A DNA stretch of 9,028 nt from Pseudomonadota bacterium (GTDB lineage: Bacteria; Pseudomonadota; Alphaproteobacteria; Sphingomonadales; Sphingomonadaceae), in assembly GCA_023424275.1 (NCBI GenBank), contig JAFAED010000409.1, positions 1 through 9,028 on the forward strand, given 5' to 3'. Shown in pieces: positions 1 to 6,921 of this stretch. Under the pieces are notes generated by a model. The model did not search any database, was not told where the DNA came from, and was given only the letters and a program-made list of their open reading frames with translations. Numbering within the stretch: position 1 is the stretch's first letter; every line of letters begins with the position of its first letter. The translations under genes were made by a program, and so were the position numbers.

Positions 1-185
1 ATGATGATCACCGCGACGATCTTGGCGACCGGCCCCTGCACCGATTCCAGAACCTGCTGCAGCGGCTCCTCCCACGGCATGCCCGAGCCCGCGGCCTGCG
101 CGGTGGCGGCGAAAAGCAGGCCTGCGGCAAGCGCGGCTGCGGCGATCTTCGGCATGCCGCGGCGCGAATTCGTGTTGGCTGACAT
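1..185 (-). CDS. trbC: TrbC/VirB2-type conjugative pilin, N-terminal part (runs off the window)
   Basis: Only the first 61 codons are visible. After a short basic N-terminus (S7-R-R-G), residues 13-31 form a hydrophobic stretch ending in A-Q-A (29-31), a credible Sec signal peptide with signal peptidase I cleavage. The mature part starts A-G-S-G-M-P-W-E-E-P, then a second hydrophobic segment begins near residue 53 (V-A-K-I-V-A-V-I-I). This matches TrbC/VirB2 pilin precursors, which are exported, processed and assembled into the conjugative pilus. The ATG at 183-185 is preceded by AGGAGA (complement of 193-198) about 8 nt upstream, lying inside the end of trbB. It follows trbB by 3 nt, the usual trbB-trbC order. 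The family call is supported by position as much as by sequence, since VirB2 proteins are poorly conserved. Confidence 0.85.
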   Translation of the reverse strand, partial: MSANTNSRRGMPKIAAAALAAGLLFAATAQAAGSGMPWEEPLQQVLESVQGPVAKIVAVII

Positions 186-188
186 GGT

Positions 189-1186
<998 letters not shown>

Positions 1187-1190
<4 letters not shown>

Positions 1191-1612
1191 GACCGCGGCG
1201 CCTTGCTGGCCGGCGTGCCGCCGAGCGTGCAGGTCCCGCCCGCCATCGCCTCGCCGACGCGCGCGACAAAGGCGTTGAAACGGTCGCGGCCGACTGCGCG
1301 CGCGGCATCGTCGCCTTCGGCGAGCGGCGCCTGCACCGTGAGCTGGTAGCGGATGAACAGCGCAAGGCTCTCGAGGAGGATATGGCCGTCGCGCTCGATG
1401 CGTCCGAGCGCCATCGACATGCGGTCCAGCCGAACGCTAAACCTGGTCTCGAGCTCGGAGACGGCTTGCCGATTGAGCCAGGCGGTCAGCGCGTCGACAA
1501 GGATCGCCGACTTCGCGGCGCCGGGCTCGGCGGCGAGCGCTTCGAACCGCTGGCTGAGCTCCTGGGGCAGGAAGAGCTGGTAGCGCACCTTGTTTTCCTT
1601 GCGGCGTCCCAT
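1187..1612 (-). CDS. CopG-like ribbon-helix-helix protein of the conjugation operon
   Basis: A 141-aa protein. Residues about 7-48 look like a ribbon-helix-helix DNA-binding fold: a basic start (G-R-R-K-E-N-K), a short strand V-R-Y-Q-L-F-L-P, helix E-L-S-Q-R-F-E-A-L-A, a turn, and a second helix S-A-I-L-V-D-A-L-T-A-W-L. This resembles the CopG-type regulators annotated between traG and trbB in Trb-type conjugation modules. The remaining 90 residues are longer than in minimal CopG proteins. They include a likely amphipathic helical segment (about 52-95) that may serve oligomerisation or contact with the transfer machinery. It lies 2 nt after the traG stop and overlaps trbB by 4 nt, so it is co-expressed with both. 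An autoregulatory role at the traG promoter is reasonable but inferred; no binding site is proven. Confidence 0.85.
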
Positions 1613-1614
1613 GA

Positions 1615-3657
1615 TCAGAAGCTCGGCAGAGTGTCGTCGTCGTCACCCTGTCCCTCGTTGAGTGCGTGGGCGCGCTGCACATCGCCTTGCGAATTACGCG
1701 ACCGGTCCATCGCGCGCTTGTCGGTCGCGGGATCGGCGTCGTCCTGTTCGAGACCCAGCGCATCGATCTGCCTCGGCGGCTCGGCGGGTGCGGGGGGCTC
1801 GTCAGCGATTTCAGGCGAGCGCTGCTGCTGAACCCCGCCGTCGTCTTCGGGCGCCTCGGCATCGGCGGCGGTCTCGAGCCGGGCATCGGTGCGCCGCGCG
1901 AGGCTGCCCCAGTCATTGGGTCGCGGCTTCGGGCGGTCAGAATAGACCCCGCCCTCGGTTCCGCCTGACGGCGGCGGCAAGATCCGCGCCTTGAAGTGCG
2001 GGTCTTCGTAATAGCGCAGCTTCTTGGCGCGGATCGGCGCCATTCCCGACACGAGGACGAGCTCATCCTTGGGATCGAGCTGCATGACCTCGCCCTGCGT
2101 CAGCAGCGGCCGCGCGGTTTCCTGACGGCTGACCATGACATGCGCGAGCCAGGGCGCGAGGCGGTGGCCGGCATAGTTGCGCATCGCACGCTGTTCGGTC
2201 GCGACGCCGAGGGCGTCGGAGATGCGCCGCGCGGTCCGTTCGTCGTTCGTCGCAAAGGCGACGCGGACGTGACAATTATCGAGGATGGCATTGTGTTCGC
2301 CATAGGCCTTCTCGATCTGGTTGAGGCTCTGCGCGATCAGAAAGGCGCGCACACCATAGCCGGCCATGAAGGCAAGGCTCGTTTCGAAGAAGTCGAGCCG
2401 TCCGAGCGCCGGGAATTCGTCGAGCATCATTAGCAGCTGATGGCGGCGTAGGCTCGATGCGTGGTCGTCGAGCTTCTCGGTGAGCCGGCGGCCGATCTGG
2501 TTAAGGATCAAGCGGACGAGCGGCCGGGTGCGGCTGATGTCGGACGGCGGAATGACCAGATAGAGCGAAACCGGATGCTCGGCTTCGACGAGGTCGGCAA
2601 TGCGCCAATCGCTGTGCGAGGTGACCGCGGCGATAGTCGGATCGCGGTAGAGGCTGAGATAGGACATGGCGGTCGACAGCACGCCCGAGCGCTCATTCTC
2701 GCTCTTGTTGCGGACCTCGCGCGCTGCCGATGCCACCGTCGGGTGGACTTCGGGTTTTTCGGGCGTGCCGAGATGATTGGTTGTCATCATCCGCGTCAGC
2801 GTGTCCATGAACGGGCGCTGCGGATCCGAGAGGAAGGTCGCGACGCGCGCCAGCGTCTTCTCTTCCTCGGCGTAGAGGACGTGGAGGATTGCGCCGACGA
2901 GCAAACTGTGGCTCGTTTTCTCCCAGTGCCCCCGCTTTTCGAGCGCCCCTTCCGGATCAACCAATATGTCGGCAATATTCTGGACGTCGCGCACTTCGTT
3001 CGGGCCGCGGCGGACTTCGAACAGCGGATTGTAGCGCGCCGAGGAGAGATCGGTCGGATTGAACATCAGGGCGTTGCTGAACCGCGCGCGCCAGCCCGCG
3101 GTCAGCTGCCAGTTCTCGCCCTTGATGTCGTGGATGACCGCGCTGCCGGTCCAGGAGAGCAACGTCGGAACAACGAGGCCGACGCCTTTGCCCGATCTTG
3201 TCGGCGCGAAGGCCATGACATGCTCGGGACCGTCGTGGCGAAGATAATCCGATTTGTGACGCCCGAGGAAGACGCCGGCATCGCGCGTGAGCCCTGCCTT
3301 CCTGATTTCGCCATCGCTCGCCCAGCGCGCCGAACCGTAAGTCGTGACATGGCTCGACTGGCGCGCACGCCAGAGCGACCCTGCGATCGCGCTCGCGCAT
3401 CCAAGGAAACCGCTTGCGGCGGCAATCGTCCCCGCAGTGTCGAAGATCTCGGGCGCATAGGCCTCGAAATGATACCACCAGGGGAAGAGCGCCCATGGTT
3501 TGTAGACGGGCGTGCCGAACAAGGTGAACCAGGCCGGGCCGAGTTCCGGCTGATAGCCGAGCGCCGACGCGCAATATTGCGTCGCGCCCCAGACGCCGAG
3601 GATCACGATCAGGAAGACGATAAATATCTGGCCGAGCAGCAACCTTGTGGGTGACAT
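1615..3657 (-). CDS. traG: TraG/VirD4-type conjugative coupling protein (T4CP)
   Basis: A 680-aa inner-membrane ATPase that links the relaxase-DNA complex to the type IV secretion channel. Two hydrophobic segments near the N-terminus (about 7-27 and 75-95) flank a short periplasmic part, as is usual for VirD4/TraG. The cytoplasmic domain has Walker A A-P-T-R-S-G-K-G-V-G at 151-160, the H-D-I-K-G-E-N motif at 176-182, and Walker B L-L-M-M-L-D-E-F-P-A-L-G at 408-419, followed by G-V-R-A-F-L-I-A-Q-S at 435-444. From about residue 560 the tail is rich in Pro, Glu and Asp and ends in D-D-D-D-T-L-P-S-F; such variable tails often take part in substrate recognition. The ATG at 3655-3657 has GGAG about 10 nt upstream. 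It is the first gene of the visible conjugation operon. The relaxase gene often found near traG is not upstream within this window. Confidence 0.97.
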   Translation of the reverse strand: MSPTRLLLGQIFIVFLIVILGVWGATQYCASALGYQPELGPAWFTLFGTPVYKPWALFPWWYHFEAYAPEIFDTAGTIAAASGFLGCASAIAGSLWRARQSSHVTTYGSARWASDGEIRKAGLTRDAGVFLGRHKSDYLRHDGPEHVMAFAPTRSGKGVGLVVPTLLSWTGSAVIHDIKGENWQLTAGWRARFSNALMFNPTDLSSARYNPLFEVRRGPNEVRDVQNIADILVDPEGALEKRGHWEKTSHSLLVGAILHVLYAEEEKTLARVATFLSDPQRPFMDTLTRMMTTNHLGTPEKPEVHPTVASAAREVRNKSENERSGVLSTAMSYLSLYRDPTIAAVTSHSDWRIADLVEAEHPVSLYLVIPPSDISRTRPLVRLILNQIGRRLTEKLDDHASSLRRHQLLMMLDEFPALGRLDFFETSLAFMAGYGVRAFLIAQSLNQIEKAYGEHNAILDNCHVRVAFATNDERTARRISDALGVATEQRAMRNYAGHRLAPWLAHVMVSRQETARPLLTQGEVMQLDPKDELVLVSGMAPIRAKKLRYYEDPHFKARILPPPSGGTEGGVYSDRPKPRPNDWGSLARRTDARLETAADAEAPEDDGGVQQQRSPEIADEPPAPAEPPRQIDALGLEQDDADPATDKRAMDRSRNSQGDVQRAHALNEGQGDDDDTLPSF

Positions 3658-3665
3658 CGATCAAA

Positions 3666-3698
3666 CTCCGGGAGGGACGGGCATTTGCCCTGACCCGG
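3666..3698 (-). promoter_or_regulatory. Nested inverted repeat overlapping the traG ribosome binding site
   Basis: Read on the minus strand, CCGGG (3694-3698) pairs with CCCGG (3668-3672). Inside it GGGCA (3686-3690) pairs with TGCCC (3679-3683) around a 2-nt centre. The outer right arm contains part of the CGGAG Shine-Dalgarno sequence of traG. If it forms in the mRNA, the structure would hide the ribosome site; as DNA, the inner 12-bp near-palindrome could equally be a protein operator. The pairing is seen directly, while its function is inferred. Confidence 0.4.
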
Positions 3699-3730
3699 AA
3701 ATAATCGCATCGAACCACGTCTTGCGGACA

Positions 3731-3774
3731 GGGTCGCTAGGGGGTCGCTTTAGGGCCCCGTGAGGGTCGCTTCG
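3731..3774 (+). repeat. Array of 11-bp direct repeats between the divergent small gene and traG
   Basis: GGGTCGCT occurs exactly at 3731-3738, 3742-3749 and 3764-3771. The start-to-start distances are 11 and 22 bp, and at the skipped position (3753) there is a degenerate unit GGGCCCCG. The block is therefore four consecutive 11-bp units, the third one decayed, with all units on about the same face of the helix. It sits about 75 bp upstream of traG and about 110 bp upstream of the plus-strand small gene. This suits a regulator-binding site shared by the two directions, or an iteron-like element. Which protein binds it is unknown. Confidence 0.55.
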
Positions 3775-3884
3775 GTCTCAGCGCCCGCACCTGCTGTCGT
3801 CCGCGTACCAAAATGCGCCCGGCCTGGCGGCCGAGGCGCGAGAGGCCGGTTGCGAAGCACGATCACGCGGCGCATAGGCCGCCC

Positions 3885-4049
3885 ATGACCAGCGACCTTA
3901 CCATCATCATCCTCCGCGTCATTGAGCGCGCTCCGCTATGGATGCGGCGTGACCTTGAAGCGAAGGACGCGGTCGTGCGCACCCAAGCTGAAGAAGCATT
4001 GGCCGCGATGATCGCCGACGCCCTGCAAAAACAGGACAGTGCCGACTAA
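3885..4049 (+). CDS. Small conserved-looking protein, 54 aa, function unknown
   Basis: The only convincing plus-strand gene. From the ATG at 3885 it encodes 54 residues: M-T-S-D-L-T-I-I-I-L-R-V-I-E-R-A-P at the start, then a predicted amphipathic helix with W-M-R-R-D-L-E-A-K-D, then an Ala-rich helix A-E-E-A-L-A-A-M-I-A-D-A-L and a polar end. It has no membrane segment or signal peptide. It recalls, from memory only, short sphingomonad proteins annotated as DUF6771, in which a 'R-A-P-x-W-x-R-x-D-L' core is followed by an A-E-x-L-A helix. The 24 extra codons up to the ATG at 3813 read as low-information, Arg/Pro-rich sequence, so the inner start was chosen, although its ribosome site is weak (only AGG 6 nt upstream). 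It points away from traG. Its role is unknown; a link to plasmid or ICE maintenance is a guess from position. Confidence 0.6.
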   Translation: MTSDLTIIILRVIERAPLWMRRDLEAKDAVVRTQAEEALAAMIADALQKQDSAD

Positions 4050-4187
4050 TCGCGCCTCGCCGCGGCGCGCAGAGGAAGCGATCCGAGCGTGCCGCATTCA
4101 AGCAACCGCGCGCGCGATGGACAGGCCCATGAGACCAGAGTGCGCTTATAAGATCGCGCTCCTCTCTGTGATTGAACCGGGCAATTC
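4050..4187. other. Intergenic stretch between the small gene and the FAH gene, nothing firm seen
   Basis: This lies at the convergent 3' ends of the small plus-strand gene and the minus-strand FAH gene. A weak GC stem (CGCGCC 4051-4056 with GGCGCG 4064-4069, 7-nt loop) is not followed by a T run in either direction, so it is not a convincing terminator. An 8-bp palindrome CTTATAAG (4145-4152) contains a TATAAG that could act as a -10 element, but no well-spaced -35 partner was found. No open reading frame here looks genuine. Confidence 0.4.
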
Positions 4188-5171
4188 TCACGCATCGGCG
4201 ATGGCGGTCTTCTGGCCTCCCAAATCGATGCCGGCGCGGGCGTCGCTCATCGTCAAAGTGAGGACATCGCCCGGTTGCAGGAAGGGACTTGCCTTTTTGA
4301 GTTCGGCCGAGAAGCCCTGACGCCTTGCCGCGTCATTGAACAAATTTTCTTGGAGAACCTCCGCCACCTTGGGAGTTACCTGGGCCAAAACCCCGCCAGG
4401 CGTTCCCGTCAGTACCATATCCCCGCGTTTCAAGTCCATGAACGCGGATATATGTTCCAGCGTCTCGGCGGGCTTGTAGACGAGCTGATGCGTATTGGCG
4501 GTCTGCTTCAACTCGCCGTTATAGTATAGGCCGATGGCCAATCCATCGGCGACAGCGGCGAGGTCTTCCCGCGCGGGCAGGTAGAGCACCGGCCCCGTCG
4601 GGCAAAAGGTGCGGTAACTTTTTCCCTGGAACCATTGGAGAAACGACGCGCCGAACATCACGTCCCGTGCGGATACGTCGTTGCAAAGTACGAACCCGGC
4701 AACCACGTCCGCGATATTGTCGTCGCCCAGAGCGACGCCGCGTGGCGGTGCGGCGCGCAGGACAACGCCGACTTCGACCTCAAAATCCAGCAAATCGACG
4801 CCCTCCGGGCGAACGATATCCTCATAGGGTCCCGACAGGGCCGAGCTGGCCTTGATAAAAAGAAGATTGGCCTTGCGCTCGCTATGACCGGCCTCCTTGA
4901 CATGATCGCTGTAGTTCAGTCCCTGGCAGACCAGGGTGGCGTCCGACGTGACAGGGCTACGCAGTAGCTTCGCGGGAATCCGCCGTGTTGGACCGTCGAG
5001 CGAGATCTGTCCGGCGTCGAGTTCGCCGATCAGATCACTCGTCGTCGCGGCATCCGTGTCCAGCTCGATCACATCGATAAGCTGCTCAGGGCTGGTCGGA
5101 GCAGTCCCGATCAGCTTGCCCCAAAGCGGCGTTCCTTCGCCTGAGGAATAGCGAACAATCATGAGCGTCAT
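4188..5171 (-). CDS. Fumarylacetoacetate hydrolase (FAH) family protein
   Basis: Starting at the ATG at 5169-5171, preceded by AGAGGA at good spacing, it encodes 327 aa. The longer frame back to 5264 lacks a ribosome site and reads as non-coding. Residues 1-70 form a family-typical N-terminal region. The catalytic domain follows, with G-L-N-Y-S-D-H at 84-90, the metal-binding E-V-E at 131-133 with D165 in C-N-D-V-S-A-R-D, K184 in G-K-S-Y-R-T-F-C-P-T-G-P, and T-G-T-P-G-G-V at 255-261. FAH-fold enzymes use Mg2+ or Ca2+ to hydrolyse C-C bonds in beta-diketo acids, or to decarboxylate or hydrate related keto acids. Between T-G-T-P-G-G-V and the P-G-D turn (300-302) lies an unusual insertion of about 30 residues, and the normal C-terminal G-I-G-x-L-x-N motif is absent. 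It is the last gene of the metabolic operon. The reaction is inferred only to class level. Confidence 0.9.
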   Translation of the reverse strand: MTLMIVRYSSGEGTPLWGKLIGTAPTSPEQLIDVIELDTDAATTSDLIGELDAGQISLDGPTRRIPAKLLRSPVTSDATLVCQGLNYSDHVKEAGHSERKANLLFIKASSALSGPYEDIVRPEGVDLLDFEVEVGVVLRAAPPRGVALGDDNIADVVAGFVLCNDVSARDVMFGASFLQWFQGKSYRTFCPTGPVLYLPAREDLAAVADGLAIGLYYNGELKQTANTHQLVYKPAETLEHISAFMDLKRGDMVLTGTPGGVLAQVTPKVAEVLQENLFNDAARRQGFSAELKKASPFLQPGDVLTLTMSDARAGIDLGGQKTAIADA

Positions 5172-5231
5172 AGCAAATCCTCTGTAATTGATGTTACTGC
5201 GCCCACCGGGCACATTCCGTTTCGCATCGAC

Positions 5232-5253
5232 CGCAAGCGTCGCAGCGCTTGCG
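5232..5253 (-). other. Intercistronic 8-bp hairpin between the acyl-CoA synthetase and FAH genes
   Basis: CGCAAGCG (5232-5239) and CGCTTGCG (5246-5253) are perfect complements around a 6-nt loop, about 60 nt upstream of the FAH start. No T run follows on the minus strand, so it is not a standard intrinsic terminator. It might be an mRNA processing or stability element that adjusts FAH expression relative to the upstream genes. The 103-nt gap containing it is the only large gap in the metabolic operon. Confidence 0.35.
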
Positions 5254-5274
5254 CCGAGCCCCATCGCCTGTCGC

Positions 5275-6921
5275 TCAACCGGCTTTCCGAGTCGCCTTTG
5301 TCCGAGCTTTTTGGGGACGAAGATCGAAGGTCACGCCGTCCTGTTCCGCATGAAAATTCGCGAGAAGCATGTCCTTGCGCACCTTCTGCGTCGGCGTCAC
5401 GGGGATCTCGTCCACGAACTGGATCCAGCCCGGAAGTTTGTGATTGGCGAGCCTGTTCTTCGCTCTTGTGAAAATAGCGGTCGCCAGTCCTTCGTCCGGG
5501 TCGGCTCTGCCCGACGGCACGATAAAGGCCAACGGCTCCTCGTCGCGCAGGTCGTCGGCCACCGCCACGACCGCAACACCGCTGACGGCGGGGTCCATGA
5601 TGATGACTTCCTCGATTTCCGCAACGGCGATATTCTCGCCGCTGCGGCGGATAATGTTTTTCCTCCGCTCGACGAAATACAGCATCCCGTCCGCGCCCTG
5701 CTTCACGACGTCGCCAGTTTGGAACCAGCCCGCCGTCCAGGCCTTCTCGGTCGCCTCGGGATCATTGACATACGCCGAGAAGAATCCCGCGCGGGGATCG
5801 GCGCCCCCACAACGGACCAGCAACGCCCCCGCCTCTCCGTTTTTCACCGGCTTGCCATCCTCGTCCGCTACGCGGACCTCCCACGGGGGATGCGGTCGAC
5901 CAAACGCCCGCGTGTGCACTTCGCGCGGCTCGTGCGCATTCGCGATCAGGCGCGAGGTTTCCGTCATCCCCCAGCACTCGATGAGCGGAAAGCCGAACCT
6001 CTCTTCGAACCCGGCATGGATGGTTGGATCAACGCCAGCCCCGAGACCGAAGCGCACCATATGAGCGCGATCCCCATCGGCGTCCGGAGCCTTCAGAAGA
6101 ATGGGAGGAATAAGTCCCAGATAATGGACGCCGGTTGCCTTTGACGACCTGATCTCTTCCCACCAGGTCGATGCCCTGAACCTGTCCGTGGTGATAAGAC
6201 ACCCACCCGTCAGCAGCATCGCATTCAAGGCCAGAACGGTGGCGTTCATATGGAAGGTCGGCAGCGGCACATAAAGCCGTTCGCGGTCGTGTAACGTCAG
6301 CAGACCGCCCACATCGGCATAGCTTTGCCCCGACGCGAGGCATGAGCCATTCGAGACAAGACATCCTTTGGGCCGGCTCGTTGTCCCCGATGTGTAAATG
6401 ATGAGCGCGGGTCGATCCAGAGGGGCGTCCGGACACGCATGCGCCGCAATAGCCGGCGCGGGAAGCTCTTCGTCCAACGCCCGGGCGACCGAGAGCGGAT
6501 AGCCGACAGCCGCCGCCGCGATTTCGAGTGCCGCAAAATCTTCGGTCGCGGCGACGACGAGAGACACCTCCGCCTGCCGGAAGGCGTGAGTAAATTCATG
6601 CGCGAGATAGTCAGGATTGACCGGCACAGCGCAGGCGCCAAGCGAATTCAGCGCGAGGAAATGCCAGAAATATTCAGGCTGGTTGCCGAGCACAACCGCT
6701 ACCCGCTGCCCCGGTCCGTAGCCCGCACTGCGATAAATTTCGGCTACTCGCGAAATTTCGGCGGCGGCTTGCCTGTAGGTGACCTCCAAACCCTCGGGGA
6801 GATAGCTCCGGTCCGCGCAGCGGCTCCATACCAGGAACGGCAAATCGCCTCCCCTTATTGCACTGCGCTGAAACATCCCGAAAACGGTCTGGGGTGCGTC
6901 CGCCATGGTCAACCCAGACAT
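5275..6921 (-). CDS. AMP-forming acyl-CoA synthetase (ANL superfamily, class I adenylate-forming)
   Basis: A 548-aa ligase that joins a carboxylic acid to coenzyme A through an acyl-AMP intermediate. All core motifs are present: phosphate loop Y-T-S-G-T-T-S-R-P-K-G at 176-186, W-G-M-T-E-T-S at 317-323, T-G-D at 402-404, E-R-R-K-N-I-I-R-R-S-G-E-N at 418-430, and the C-terminal catalytic lysine K513 in T-P-T-Q-K-V-R-K-D. Length and motif spacing fit the CaiC-like/medium-chain acyl-CoA ligase branch better than aryl-only ligases, but the substrate cannot be read. The chosen ATG at 6919-6921 forms TAATG with the thiolase stop, implying translational coupling; an ATG at 6904-6906 (M-A-D-A-P) is a possible alternative. 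The C-terminus is Lys/Arg-rich (R-P-Q-K-A-R-T-K-A-T-R-K-A-G). As the activating enzyme of the cluster it probably supplies the CoA thioester handled by the thiolase. Confidence 0.94.
   Translation of the reverse strand: MSGLTMADAPQTVFGMFQRSAIRGGDLPFLVWSRCADRSYLPEGLEVTYRQAAAEISRVAEIYRSAGYGPGQRVAVVLGNQPEYFWHFLALNSLGACAVPVNPDYLAHEFTHAFRQAEVSLVVAATEDFAALEIAAAAVGYPLSVARALDEELPAPAIAAHACPDAPLDRPALIIYTSGTTSRPKGCLVSNGSCLASGQSYADVGGLLTLHDRERLYVPLPTFHMNATVLALNAMLLTGGCLITTDRFRASTWWEEIRSSKATGVHYLGLIPPILLKAPDADGDRAHMVRFGLGAGVDPTIHAGFEERFGFPLIECWGMTETSRLIANAHEPREVHTRAFGRPHPPWEVRVADEDGKPVKNGEAGALLVRCGGADPRAGFFSAYVNDPEATEKAWTAGWFQTGDVVKQGADGMLYFVERRKNIIRRSGENIAVAEIEEVIIMDPAVSGVAVVAVADDLRDEEPLAFIVPSGRADPDEGLATAIFTRAKNRLANHKLPGWIQFVDEIPVTPTQKVRKDMLLANFHAEQDGVTFDLRPQKARTKATRKAG

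Noticed and set aside
2461..3654. 397-aa open frame on the plus strand opposite traG
   Set aside because: It is antisense to a clear coupling-protein gene with all its motifs. The translation is rich in Arg, Glu, Asp and Gly without recognisable domains, as expected from the complementary strand of a high-GC gene.
3813..3884. Longer start (24 more residues) for the small plus-strand gene
   Set aside because: The extra residues are Arg/Pro-rich and look like translated non-coding DNA; no ribosome site precedes 3813. The inner start also lacks a strong site, so this remains slightly open.
4051..4069. GC-rich stem as an intrinsic terminator for the small gene or FAH
   Set aside because: Six base pairs only and no T run on either side.
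3919..4191. 90-aa minus-strand frame between FAH and traG
   Set aside because: Arg/Cys-rich translation without domain features; antisense to the small plus-strand gene, which has better protein-like composition.
5172..5264. N-terminal extension of the FAH protein by 31 residues
   Set aside because: The ATG at 5171 has a well-placed AGAGGA site, while the upstream ATG at 5264 has none, and the added residues show no family similarity and include the hairpin.
5188..6144. 318-aa open frame on the plus strand opposite the acyl-CoA synthetase
   Set aside because: Antisense shadow of the ligase; no domain recognisable and it starts inside the FAH-ligase gap without a ribosome site.
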